Shown here one piece after another: positions 1-7,222 of a stretch of DNA of 18,100 nt; within the stretch, counting starts at the first letter, position 1, and every line of letters begins with the position of its first letter. Below the pieces are notes generated by a model that was not told where the DNA came from, ran no database searches, and saw only the letters and a list, made by a program, of their open reading frames with translations. The position numbers and the translations under genes are program-made. Origin of the DNA: JALSJK01 sp964530345 (GTDB taxonomy: Bacteria > Pseudomonadota > Gammaproteobacteria > Methylococcales > Methylomonadaceae); assembly GCA_964530345.1 (NCBI GenBank), contig CAZGYJ010000050.1:1-18100 (forward strand), given 5' to 3'.

Positions 1-2
1 AT

Positions 3-68
3 CCAGCCTTGTTTATTGCTGAAGATATTCCTCGGCTGGATGCAAGGAATAAAAAGAAGGTGGAATAA
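3..68 (+). CDS. C-terminal fragment of an unidentified protein (5' end outside window)
   Basis: The third frame from the window edge is open for 21 codons and ends with TAA at 66-68. The peptide ends in EDIPRLDARNKKKVE, a charged tail of ordinary protein composition. Frame 2 stops at once and frame 1 stops at 91-93, so this is the most protein-like plus-strand reading. I do not recognise the family. It would converge on mtkB, with the hairpin at 92-145 between them. It could also be chance, because only 66 bases are available. Confidence 0.38.
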   Translation, partial: PALFIAEDIPRLDARNKKKVE

Positions 69-91
69 TTTAGGGGATAAATGTGTTGGGT

Positions 92-145
92 AGGAGCGTG
101 CTTTAGCCGCGATAGACTCCAATATCGCGGCTAAAGCACGCTCCT
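92..145. repeat. REP/REPIN-like inverted repeat, possible bidirectional terminator
   Basis: Two arms of 22 bases (92-113 and 124-145) are perfect reverse complements around a 10-base loop (114-123). The arm begins AGGAGCGTGCTTTAGCC and ends GCGAT. This resembles the known Pseudomonas REP consensus (GTAGGAGCGAGCTTGCTCGCGA) in the GGAGCG head, central GCTT and GCGA tail. Two REP units in opposite orientation form a REPIN-like unit. It sits between the stop of the left-edge plus-strand gene and the stop of mtkB, the usual extragenic convergent location, where it could limit read-through or stabilise 3' ends (inference). There is no U-tract, so it is not a classic intrinsic terminator. The rest of 69-200 shows nothing else. 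Confidence 0.8.
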
Positions 146-200
146 GCAAATTTATCAAACAGAGGTTGTAGAGATAAATTAAGTTCTTAAACCATTGAGG

Positions 201-1085
201 TTACTTCGCCAAAATTTTGGCAACTGTCTCACCCATTGCTGAAGGAGTGGGTGCAATGGTTACACCTAATTCTTTCAGCATTTCTACTTTTTCTGCTGCA
301 GATTCACCGCTGGAAGAAATAATCGCGCCAGCATGACCCATGCGGCGACCTTTCGGGGCGGTGAGTCCTGCAATATACGCTACAACCGGTTTACTCATGT
401 GTTCTTTGGCAAACTGGCCGGCTTCGACCTCCTGTGGTCCGCCGATTTCACCGATCATTAGTACCACTTTGGTTTCATCGTCCTTTTCAAATTTTTCCAT
501 AATGTCTCGGTGAGAGCTGCCATTAATTGGGTCACCGCCAATCCCGACAGAAGTGGAAACGCCAATGCCGAGTGTTTTCATTTGATCTGCTGCTTCATAT
601 CCTAGCGTTCCGGAACGGCCAACAATACCGACATTGCCAGGGATATAAATATGACCTGGCATGATTCCGAGCATGGTTTTTCCAGGGCTGATGGTGCCGG
701 CACAATTGGGGCCGGTCAAAACCATGCGTTTTTCTTTAGGGAACCGGCGCAGGTAATTTTTAACGCTCATCATATCCTGGGTAGGAATGCCATCTGTAAT
801 AGCGACACAGTATTTAATTCCAGCTTCAGCGGCTTCCATAATCGAGTCTGCGGCAAATGCCGGGGGGACAAAAATAATGCTGGCTTCTGCACCAACATTT
901 TCAACAGCTTCTTTTACGGTATTAAACACTGGCCGGTCTAGGTGTTTTTGCCCTCCTTTACCAGGGGTGATGCCGCCGACGACATTGGAGCCATAGTTAA
1001 TCATGTCCTGGGCATGAAAAGTGCCGATTTTACCAGTAAAGCCCTGAACAATAATGCGCGTTTCTTTGTTAATAAAAATAGCCAC
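201..1085 (-). CDS. mtkB: Malate-CoA ligase (malate thiokinase) subunit MtkB, succinyl-CoA synthetase alpha-like
   Basis: This is the CoA-binding, phosphohistidine-carrying subunit of the ATP-dependent malate-CoA ligase. The enzyme makes malyl-CoA from malate and CoA in the serine cycle of formaldehyde assimilation. The 294 residues match the family length. An N-terminal Rossmann-type CoA-binding domain carries GFTGKIGTFH (15-24) and GSNVVGGITPGKGG (32-45). The C-terminal ligase domain has GPNCAG (125-130), SVGIGGDPINGS (179-190) and GRRMGHAGAI (246-255). His251 corresponds to the phosphorylated histidine of SucD. The sequence is closer to Methylobacterium MtkB than to SucD, for example in KEAVENVGA, LGIMPGHIYIPG and AGLTAPKGRRMGHAG. 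The start codon is GTG at 1083-1085, with GAGGAG six bases upstream. The gene lies 10 bases after mtkA, so it is surely co-transcribed and translationally coupled. Confidence 0.95.
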   Translation of the reverse strand: MAIFINKETRIIVQGFTGKIGTFHAQDMINYGSNVVGGITPGKGGQKHLDRPVFNTVKEAVENVGAEASIIFVPPAFAADSIMEAAEAGIKYCVAITDGIPTQDMMSVKNYLRRFPKEKRMVLTGPNCAGTISPGKTMLGIMPGHIYIPGNVGIVGRSGTLGYEAADQMKTLGIGVSTSVGIGGDPINGSSHRDIMEKFEKDDETKVVLMIGEIGGPQEVEAGQFAKEHMSKPVVAYIAGLTAPKGRRMGHAGAIISSSGESAAEKVEMLKELGVTIAPTPSAMGETVAKILAK

Positions 1086-1091
1086 TTACAT

Positions 1092-1097
1092 CTCCTC
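1092..1097 (-). promoter_or_regulatory. Shine-Dalgarno of mtkB (GAGGAG) overlapping the mtkA stop
   Basis: On the minus strand GAGGAG lies six bases before GTG at 1085 and overlaps the TGA stop of mtkA (1098-1096). This fixes the GTG as the mtkB start and points to coupling of the two subunits at equal ratio. Confidence 0.8.
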
Positions 1098-2277
1098 AGG
1101 CTTGGTTGGCGACAACTTTGTTTCGTGCTTGAACGGCTTTTTCAGCCGCTTCGGCCAATGTGTCTGCTGTAATAATAGGTAATCCACTGTCCGCGATGAT
1201 TTTACGGCCTTGTTCTACATTGGTGCCGGACAAGCGTACGATCAATGGTATTTGCATATCCAGTTTTTTGACAGCTTCCACAACGCCTTCGGCAATCCAG
1301 TCACAGCGGTTGATACCTGCAAAAATATTGACCAGCATGGCTTTGACGTTATCATCCTGTAGTACCATGCGAAAGGCTTTTTCGGTTCTTTCAGCAGAAG
1401 CGCCGCCGCCAACATCAAGAAAATTAGCCGGTTCCCCTCCAGCCAGTTTAATCATGTCCATGGTTGCCATTGCCAGGCCAGCACCGTTAATCATGCAGCC
1501 GATGTCACCATCAAGACCCACGTAGCTTAAGCCGCGATCAGCAGCAGCCATTTCGCGTTTGTCTTCCTGACTTTTATCGCGTAGTTCGGAAATTTTTTGA
1601 CGGCGGAACAGGGCATTGTCATCGAAACTCATCTTGGCATCCAGCGCAACCAGTTTGCCGGTTTTTGTGACAACCAAAGGGTTGATTTCCACCATGTTGG
1701 CATCCAGATCGCGCATGGCGCGATAGCTGCCTTTAATGATTTTTACAGCATGACTTAATTGGGTAGGCTCCAGACCCAGAGCAAAAGCCATTTTTCTTGC
1801 CTGAAAATCCTGTAAGCCTACGGCCGGTTCGATGTAGATTTTTTTAATTGCGTCAGGGTTGGTTTCAGCAAGTTCCTCAATTTCCATGCCGCCTTGGGCT
1901 GATCCTACCATGACGATCCGTTCGGCGCTCCGATCAACCAGCAGACAGAAATATAACTCTCTGTCGATATCGGTTCCGGCTTCGACGTAGAGTCTTAAAC
2001 ATACTTTACCTGCAGGGCCGGTTTGATGGGTTACTAATCGTTTTCCGAGTAATTCTTCCGCAGCAGCTTCGACTTGTTCATGGCTGGTGCAAATTTTAAT
2101 GCCGCCTGCTTTTCCTCTCGCTCCAGAATGAATCTGGGCTTTGACCACCCAGATACTGCCGCCAATTTCACGGCTTCTTTGCACTGCATCTTCAGGGCTG
2201 TATGCCAAACCGCCTTCTGCGATTTTAACCCCGTAACTGGCTAAAATTTCTTTAGCCTGGTATTCATGGATATCCAA
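1096..2277 (-). CDS. mtkA: Malate-CoA ligase subunit MtkA, succinyl-CoA synthetase beta-like
   Basis: This is the ATP-grasp, nucleotide-binding subunit of malate-CoA ligase, partner of MtkB in the serine cycle. At 393 residues it is full length. The N-terminal ATP-grasp domain opens MDIHEYQAKEILASYGV and has WVVKAQIHSGARGKAGG (43-59), the nucleotide-binding segment. The metal-binding region reads MVEINPLVVTKTGKLVALDAK. The C-terminal CoA-ligase domain carries GCMINGAGLAMATMDMI, ANFLDVGGGA and NIFAGINRCDWIAEG. The central LDAKMSFDDNALFRR block matches Methylobacterium MtkA, which favours malate over succinate as substrate; substrate choice is inferred from this similarity and from mcl next door. 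The start is TTG at 2275-2277. No ATG fits the conserved MD(I/V)HEYQAKE start, and AAGGG lies eight bases upstream. It is preceded by mcl with a 36-base gap. Confidence 0.95.
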   Translation of the reverse strand: MDIHEYQAKEILASYGVKIAEGGLAYSPEDAVQRSREIGGSIWVVKAQIHSGARGKAGGIKICTSHEQVEAAAEELLGKRLVTHQTGPAGKVCLRLYVEAGTDIDRELYFCLLVDRSAERIVMVGSAQGGMEIEELAETNPDAIKKIYIEPAVGLQDFQARKMAFALGLEPTQLSHAVKIIKGSYRAMRDLDANMVEINPLVVTKTGKLVALDAKMSFDDNALFRRQKISELRDKSQEDKREMAAADRGLSYVGLDGDIGCMINGAGLAMATMDMIKLAGGEPANFLDVGGGASAERTEKAFRMVLQDDNVKAMLVNIFAGINRCDWIAEGVVEAVKKLDMQIPLIVRLSGTNVEQGRKIIADSGLPIITADTLAEAAEKAVQARNKVVANQA

Positions 2278-2284
2278 AATATCA

Positions 2285-2289
2285 CCCTT
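2285..2289 (-). promoter_or_regulatory. Shine-Dalgarno of mtkA supporting a TTG start
   Basis: AAGGG on the minus strand lies about eight bases before TTG (2277-2275). The codon just upstream is ATT and the conserved N-terminus begins exactly at the TTG, so a rare TTG start is the best reading. Confidence 0.65.
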
Positions 2290-2313
2290 AAATTTATATG
2301 TTCATCAAAAATG

Positions 2314-3267
2314 TTATTTGGTTTTGGCGGCGATGGCGGCTGCCGCCTTTACAACATTATTAGCCATTTTTTCCGATGCTGCATCAATAAGTCGGCCATC
2401 AAGAGCGGCGGCGCCTTTACCTTGTGCGGCTGCTTCCTTTAACGCCTGCAAAATACGGTTTGCTTTTTCGATTTCTTCAATAGGCGGTGTGAAAACTTGA
2501 TTGGCATATTCGATTTGCGATGGATGAATAGCCCATTTGCCTTCGCAGCCAAGAGCAGCAGCTCTTTTTGCAGCCTGTAAGTAACCTTCGGGGTCTTTAA
2601 TGTCGCCAAAAGGTCCGTCTATTGGCCTCAATCCATAAGCCCGGCAAGCAACTGTCATTCGGCTGATTGCAAAATGCCATTGATCACCTGGATAATCAGG
2701 ATTTAATCCGCCGATATTGGTTGTTCTGGCCCGGTTGCTTGCGGCATAATCAGCCACACCAAAATGAAGCGCCTCCAAGCGGCCACCTAAAGCGCCTTGT
2801 TTGGCGATATCTTCGACATTTGCCATGCCAAGCGCGGTTTCAATCAGGCATTCAATACCAATTTTGTTTTTTAGGCCTTGTTGCATTTCCAGTTGATTGA
2901 GCATGGCTTCTACCATGTAAACATCAGCATAAACACCCACTTTGGGTATTAGAATAGTATCTAATTTTGCTCCGCATTGCTCGACCAGGTCTACGACATC
3001 TCTGACCATGTATTGGGTATCCAGGCCATTGATTCTTACTGAGACGGTAATGCCATGGCCATGCCAATCCATGTCATTGATGGCTTCTATAATATTTTTT
3101 CTGGCCTGTAATTTATCATCTGGCGCTACAGCGTCTTCAAGATCCAGAAAAATAAAATCGGTGCCGCTTTTCATTGCTTTTTCAAACATGCCTGGATTTG
3201 ATCCCGGCACTGCTAGTTCGCAACGTTGAACCCGTTGAACAGGCGCTTCGTATAATGTATGACTCAC
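2314..3267 (-). CDS. mcl: Malyl-CoA lyase (CitE-like), serine cycle
   Basis: This enzyme cleaves L-malyl-CoA, made by MtkAB, into acetyl-CoA and glyoxylate, the last step of the serine cycle branch. The 317-residue protein has the HpcH/HpaI-CitE TIM-barrel signature: RCELAVPGSNPGMFEKA (15-31), DFIFLDLEDAVAPDDK (37-52), SVRINGLDT (76-84), LIPKVGVYADV (106-116), ECLIETALGMANVE (139-152) and HFGVADYAAS (168-177). Arg78, Glu143 and Asp173 fall where the acyl-CoA-contacting arginine and the two Mg-binding acids lie in characterised malyl-CoA lyases (family knowledge). The C-terminus carries GPFGDIKDPEGY and GCEGKWAIHPSQI, typical of the family. The start is GTG at 3265-3267, because an in-frame TAA lies just upstream and AAGG sits seven bases before it. 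It is the first gene of the mcl-mtkA-mtkB operon. Confidence 0.95.
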   Translation of the reverse strand: MSHTLYEAPVQRVQRCELAVPGSNPGMFEKAMKSGTDFIFLDLEDAVAPDDKLQARKNIIEAINDMDWHGHGITVSVRINGLDTQYMVRDVVDLVEQCGAKLDTILIPKVGVYADVYMVEAMLNQLEMQQGLKNKIGIECLIETALGMANVEDIAKQGALGGRLEALHFGVADYAASNRARTTNIGGLNPDYPGDQWHFAISRMTVACRAYGLRPIDGPFGDIKDPEGYLQAAKRAAALGCEGKWAIHPSQIEYANQVFTPPIEEIEKANRILQALKEAAAQGKGAAALDGRLIDAASEKMANNVVKAAAAIAAKTK

Positions 3268-3274
3268 TTGATTG

Positions 3275-3278
3275 CCTT
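3275..3278 (-). promoter_or_regulatory. Shine-Dalgarno of mcl supporting a GTG start
   Basis: AAGG on the minus strand is seven bases upstream of GTG (3267-3265). The TAA in frame overlaps this site, which excludes any upstream start. No convincing -35/-10 pair could be assigned between here and the palindrome at 3321. Confidence 0.65.
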
Positions 3279-3320
3279 AATTTGAAACATAATCGATATG
3301 ATTCATCTTTTCTTGATAGT

Positions 3321-3481
3321 TAGGAACGAGCATGAGATAACTTGGACAACTGGCTTGTCTTTTTATTCGTCTTCTGCGTTGTAAAAATAGTTACATAGCT
3401 GGCTATACGCCAATTTCTACGCCTTGAATACGAATAAAAAATACTGCGCCAGTTGCCAAACTTATTCCGTGTTCGCTCCTT
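3321..3481. repeat. ~161-bp imperfect palindrome, MITE-like intergenic element
   Basis: The left half (3321 onward, TAGGAACGAGC) matches, in reverse complement, the right half ending at 3481 (AAGGAGCGAAC). Further matched blocks are GATAACTTGGACAACTGG against GAATAAGTTTGGCAACTGG, and TTTTTATTCGT against TTTTTTATTCGT. The centre is ATAGCTGGCTAT at 3395-3406. The match is imperfect but runs the whole length with few indels, as in decayed non-autonomous elements or large extragenic palindromes. It encodes nothing evident and lies between the divergent mcl operon and the HDOD operon, about 50 bases upstream of mcl. No target-site duplication is obvious. Confidence 0.7.
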
Positions 3482-3690
3482 AAATATAGAATCAAGCTAA
3501 GATCGAATGCGAAACCTTAATATATTACGTGATTTTTATTCCCTGTCAATTTGAACGAAACAGTCAATTTTGTGAACTCCTGCCAATTTTTTTTTCTTGA
3601 CTATACTTCATTGATAATTAGAGACAAAAAATAGACCTGATAATAGTTTTGATTTTGTCATTCTTTTTTTAACACTGAAATAACCCTGCT
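3482..3690. other. AT-rich leader upstream of the export operon
   Basis: This 209-base stretch has no ORF. It holds three similar octamers, GTCAATTT (3545-3552), GTCAATTT (3563-3570) and GCCAATTT (3582-3589), spaced 18-19 bases. Candidate promoter boxes TTGACT (3597-3602), TTGATA (3611-3616) and GATAAT (3639-3644) are present, but no pair has normal 16-18 base spacing. The operon promoter is presumably here but cannot be assigned confidently. Confidence 0.4.
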
Positions 3691-4569
3691 ATGCGAAAAA
3701 TCAGGAATACCCGCAATATCCATGTCACTGAAAGTAATCTGGATATGTTAGTGAAAAGTACTACCGGATTAATATCCTTGCCGGAAATATACTTAAAAAT
3801 TAATCAATTAATGAACGATCAGACTTCCGTGCTGGATGATTTTGCAGTAGTTGTCAATGGTGACGCTAATCTGGCTTCCCGGGTGTTAAAAATAGTGAAC
3901 AGTTCTTTTTATGGTTTCCCCGGGCAAATTTCCAGCATCTCAAGAGCATTAAATTTTATCGGAATAACGCAGTTACATGATTTGGTGCTGACTATTTCGG
4001 CAATAAAATCATTGTCAGTGTCCAGCAAAACCATTGATATGCATAAGTTCTGGCATCGTAGTATTTTTGCTGGCGTATTTGCTAAACATCTTGCGAAACA
4101 AATAAAAACTCGTGATTGCGAAAGTTTTTTTGTGATTGGTTTGCTTCATGAAATTGGCAGTTTGGCCGTTGCTCTTAATCTTCCGGATGAATTTGTCAAT
4201 ACCCAACAGCAAGCGGCAGAAAATAATACGCCTTTATATCAAATTGAAAAAGGTTATTTCGGTTTTCATTATGGTCAGGTAGGGCAGGCTTTAATGAAAG
4301 AATGGAAATTGCCGGAAAATTTTCAGGAAATAACAGGCCATCATCCAGACCTGATTTCTGCGCAGCAGTATGTCATTGAAACAGCAATTATACATTTGGC
4401 GCATCTTTATGCTTATGGTGTTGAGCTAGGACAAGAATCAGAGCAGACGGCGTTACAAGTTGAGCCCTCTGCTTGGGATATTCTTGGAACTTCGGCTGAT
4501 AAAATTCAGAAAATTGAAACGGAAGCCAAACAACTAAGCCAGGAAATGGAGCGTATGATTCTTGGTTAA
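3691..4569 (+). CDS. HDOD domain protein (first of tandem pair)
   Basis: This is a 292-residue HDOD protein, a catalytically inert relative of HD phosphohydrolases used as a signalling scaffold. The HDOD domain spans about residues 18-215. It has LPEIYLKINQLMND, then NLASRVLKIVNSSFYGFPGQISSISRALNFIG, the classic helix-rich core. The HD-like site reads GLLHEIG (His153-Glu154, so the Asp is replaced), followed by GFHYGQVGQALMKEWKLP and GHHP. The C-terminal region (about 220-292) is helical with no recognised domain. No signal peptide or membrane segment is present, so it should be cytoplasmic. Start choice is moderate: ATG with only a weak upstream Shine-Dalgarno. It heads the operon, 14 bases before its paralogue, and the context suggests regulation of the export genes; the input signal is unknown. 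Confidence 0.88.
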   Translation: MRKIRNTRNIHVTESNLDMLVKSTTGLISLPEIYLKINQLMNDQTSVLDDFAVVVNGDANLASRVLKIVNSSFYGFPGQISSISRALNFIGITQLHDLVLTISAIKSLSVSSKTIDMHKFWHRSIFAGVFAKHLAKQIKTRDCESFFVIGLLHEIGSLAVALNLPDEFVNTQQQAAENNTPLYQIEKGYFGFHYGQVGQALMKEWKLPENFQEITGHHPDLISAQQYVIETAIIHLAHLYAYGVELGQESEQTALQVEPSAWDILGTSADKIQKIETEAKQLSQEMERMILG

Positions 4570-4583
4570 TCAGAGTAACGAAA

Positions 4584-5456
4584 ATGAAAAAAGCCCATGA
4601 AATTGTAGATCAATTCACCCGAAATAACCGGATGCCCGGTGTTTATCATCGTATTCGGGCGCTTGTTGCATCTCCGGATACCTCTTTATCAGCCTACATT
4701 GAAACGATAGCCGCTGAGCCAGAGTTGGCGGCATTGGTGGTTAATGTGGCAAAAAGTTCCTTGTTCAACGAGTCACGCAAAATTGATACTTTGGAGCAGG
4801 CTGTGAGCCATGTTGGTGTTATGCAACTCAAGGATATTTTACTTTGCAGTTTCAGCATTAAAGCTTTTGCGTCAATTCCTGACAGTATTGTTAATTTGCC
4901 AGCCTATTGGAAGAACAGTGTTTTAAGCGGCATTATTGCTTATTTTTTAGCGAGAAGATGCGCTGCTCCAACCAGTAGTCAATATTTTACGTTGGGGATG
5001 CTGCATGACATTGGTCATTTGGTCATGTATTCGATTATTCCGGACCAGACTCTGGAAATCTTCGCAAAAATAAAAAACAGCAAAAAATCGGTAAATTTAA
5101 TTGAAATTGAACAATTAGGGTTCGATTATGCCCAGGTTGGCAGAGAGGTGATGGCGCAGTGGTCTTTTCCTGAGAGTTATCAGCAAGTGACTCTTAATCA
5201 TCCAAATCCTAGAAATGCGGCTCAATTCTATTTCGAGACGGCTATCATTCATATTGCCCGCTCTATTTGTTTGCAAGGTGAAGACGCAAAACCGACCCGG
5301 GATAATCGCATTCAGCCGATCGCCTGGAGTCTGACCAATTTAACACCCATTGACATTGACGGGGTTCGTGAACAAGCGCTGCAATATATCGATGAAATGC
5401 TTTCAAGTTTACATATCCCATCAGCGAGTCCAAATAAAGTCAGCCAGATCAAATGA
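4584..5456 (+). CDS. HDOD domain protein (second of tandem pair)
   Basis: This 290-residue protein is a paralogue of the preceding one. Shared blocks include QVG(Q/R)..M..W..P, ETAIIH at the start of the last third, and a final helical region. The HDOD core has NVAKSSLFNESRKIDTLEQAVSHVG, VMQLKDILL and GMLHDIGH (His141-Asp142 retained, unlike the first copy), then GFDYAQVGREVMAQWSFP and NHPN. It is predicted to be cytoplasmic. It ends at TGA 5454-5456, overlapping the next start in an ATGA arrangement, so translation is coupled to the GAF-HlyD gene. A regulatory or scaffold role is inferred from domain and position only. Confidence 0.88.
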   Translation: MKKAHEIVDQFTRNNRMPGVYHRIRALVASPDTSLSAYIETIAAEPELAALVVNVAKSSLFNESRKIDTLEQAVSHVGVMQLKDILLCSFSIKAFASIPDSIVNLPAYWKNSVLSGIIAYFLARRCAAPTSSQYFTLGMLHDIGHLVMYSIIPDQTLEIFAKIKNSKKSVNLIEIEQLGFDYAQVGREVMAQWSFPESYQQVTLNHPNPRNAAQFYFETAIIHIARSICLQGEDAKPTRDNRIQPIAWSLTNLTPIDIDGVREQALQYIDEMLSSLHIPSASPNKVSQIK

Positions 5457-7204
5457 CGTCTTTTGCAGGAGATTGGCTAAATATTCAATGCCAAGCTATC
5501 TCAAATCTACGTTGTGCACTGTTACTGCTGGTCACTAATGAAAATGAACCGCAGCTTGCCGCACAATGGCCAGAACAGGACAATCAGCCATTTGAGTTGA
5601 TTGCGATTGCCAAGCAAGCAATTTCCAAGCGACAAACAATCATAAATACAGTTGAAACTGGATCCTCTGGATCGCAACTGGAAATGGATTATCTTGCTTA
5701 TCCCATTTTTATAAAACAGAAAATAGTTGCTGTTATTGCTGTCAAAACATCGACCAAAACAGCCGAAGAAAGGGAAAAATTATGTGAGGCATTACAACTT
5801 GGCGCGCATTGGTTAGCGTTGCCTGAAAATTATCAATCAGATGATGACGAGTTTTATGCCACGATTGTCAAATTAACGGCAACCTGCTTTGAGCAACCAT
5901 ATTACCAGCAATGCCTGATTGCGTTAGTAACAGAGCTTAACAGTTATTTTTCTTGCGAAAGGATTGCTTTTGGTGAATATGCAAACAAGCATATCAAAGT
6001 AAAAGCGTTATCTAATAGTGCGCAGTTTGATGATAAAACCCAGCTGATCCAATTGATTTCAGATGCCATGTGTGAGGCAGTTGATCAGGACAAAATTATT
6101 GCCTATCCAAACGAACAAGAAACTACAATTGATTTTGCTCACCGGGAACTGCTTCGAGCATTTGGCTCGGGGTCGGTTTGCACGTTTCCCCTAGCTTGCG
6201 AAGGAGAAATCATAGGTGCGTTGACTTTGGATTTTACAGAAAAATCGATTGATTCTAAAACCAGGCGGTTACTGGAAATGACTCTGGCGTTGATTAGTCC
6301 TTTTCTGAAGCTGAAAAAAAGTGAAGAAAGATGGTTGGGGAAAAAAATCTGGGACAGTATCGCCCAGATCCCGGCAAAAACATTAAATTATAAACATCTG
6401 GGGTTAAAATTTGCGGGCTTGAGTTTTGCGTTGCTAGTGATTTTTTCGGCAGTGATTGACGGAGATTTTCGGATAGCCGCCGATGCAATTCTGGAGGGCA
6501 AAATACAGCGAACTATTGCGGCTCCCATGGATGGCTTCATTGAATCGGCTGATGTCAGAGCAGGGGATACAGTGGTAAAAGGGCAGCTTATGGCGACGAT
6601 GGAAGATGCCGATTTAAAGTTGGAAAAGATCAGGTTATCCAGTTTACAGCAGAAATTAAAACGGGAATACAGAGAAGCGCTGGCAGATCATGATTTGGTA
6701 AAAATTCGTATTATTGCTGCCCAAATCGAACAAAATCAGGCTCAGGCTCAACTGGTTGCAGAAAAATTAAATCGAACACACATCAAAGCACCTTTTAACG
6801 GGATAGTTATCGAAGGTGATCTGAGCCAATCAATGGGTTCTCCGGTAGAGCGGGGCGATATATTTTTTAAGATCGCACCGCTCGAAGGTTATCGAATTAT
6901 CCTGAAAGTGAATGAAAAAGACATTTCTCATATCAATCCAGGTCAACAAGGCATTCTGATTCTATCAAGTTTTCCTGGTGAATCACTTGATCTGAAAGTG
7001 GAAAAAATAACGGCAATTGCAAGTGCCGATGACGGTGAAAATATTTTTCGGGTTGAGGCTTCAGTGACTGATCCGCCGGAGAAATTAAGGCCAGGTATGG
7101 AAGGAATTGGCAAGATAGACGCAGGTTCAAAAAAATTGCTTTGGATATGGACGCATGATCTCGTTGACTGGGTCAGATTATGGCTTTGGACTTGGCTGCC
7201 GTAA
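5453..7204 (+). CDS. GAF-GAF-transmembrane-HlyD adaptor protein
   Basis: This 583-residue protein combines cytoplasmic sensing with a periplasmic adaptor. Residues ~10-120 look like a degenerate GAF domain (YLAYPIFIKQKIVAVIAVKTS). Residues ~150-290 are a clearer GAF domain (CERIAFGEYANKHI, CTFPLACEGEIIGALTLDF). A single membrane segment lies at ~320-335 (FAGLSFALLVIFSAVI). The rest is a HlyD/RND-type adaptor: first lipoyl half RTIAAPMDGFIESADVRAGD (353 onward), a coiled coil of about 60 residues rich in K, E, Q and A, second lipoyl half THIKAPFNGIVIEGD, then a beta-barrel region. The C-terminal 24 residues contain seven tryptophans, perhaps a membrane-surface helix. It overlaps the HDOD gene by 4 bases and precedes the M50 gene by 18. 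The role is inferred: an envelope-spanning adaptor with cytosolic control. Confidence 0.88.
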   Translation: MTSFAGDWLNIQCQAISNLRCALLLLVTNENEPQLAAQWPEQDNQPFELIAIAKQAISKRQTIINTVETGSSGSQLEMDYLAYPIFIKQKIVAVIAVKTSTKTAEEREKLCEALQLGAHWLALPENYQSDDDEFYATIVKLTATCFEQPYYQQCLIALVTELNSYFSCERIAFGEYANKHIKVKALSNSAQFDDKTQLIQLISDAMCEAVDQDKIIAYPNEQETTIDFAHRELLRAFGSGSVCTFPLACEGEIIGALTLDFTEKSIDSKTRRLLEMTLALISPFLKLKKSEERWLGKKIWDSIAQIPAKTLNYKHLGLKFAGLSFALLVIFSAVIDGDFRIAADAILEGKIQRTIAAPMDGFIESADVRAGDTVVKGQLMATMEDADLKLEKIRLSSLQQKLKREYREALADHDLVKIRIIAAQIEQNQAQAQLVAEKLNRTHIKAPFNGIVIEGDLSQSMGSPVERGDIFFKIAPLEGYRIILKVNEKDISHINPGQQGILILSSFPGESLDLKVEKITAIASADDGENIFRVEASVTDPPEKLRPGMEGIGKIDAGSKKLLWIWTHDLVDWVRLWLWTWLP

Positions 7205-7222
7205 GTTGTAACGAGAAAAATA

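Noticed and set aside
651..1525. Plus-strand ORFs opposite mtkA and mtkB
   Set aside because: They are antisense to highly conserved enzymes and have no start signal or protein-like motifs.
201..2277. Succinyl-CoA synthetase (sucCD) as the identity of the ligase pair
   Set aside because: The sequence details match malate-CoA ligase (for example LDAKMSFDDNALFRR and LGIMPGHIYIPG), and malyl-CoA lyase lies in the same operon.
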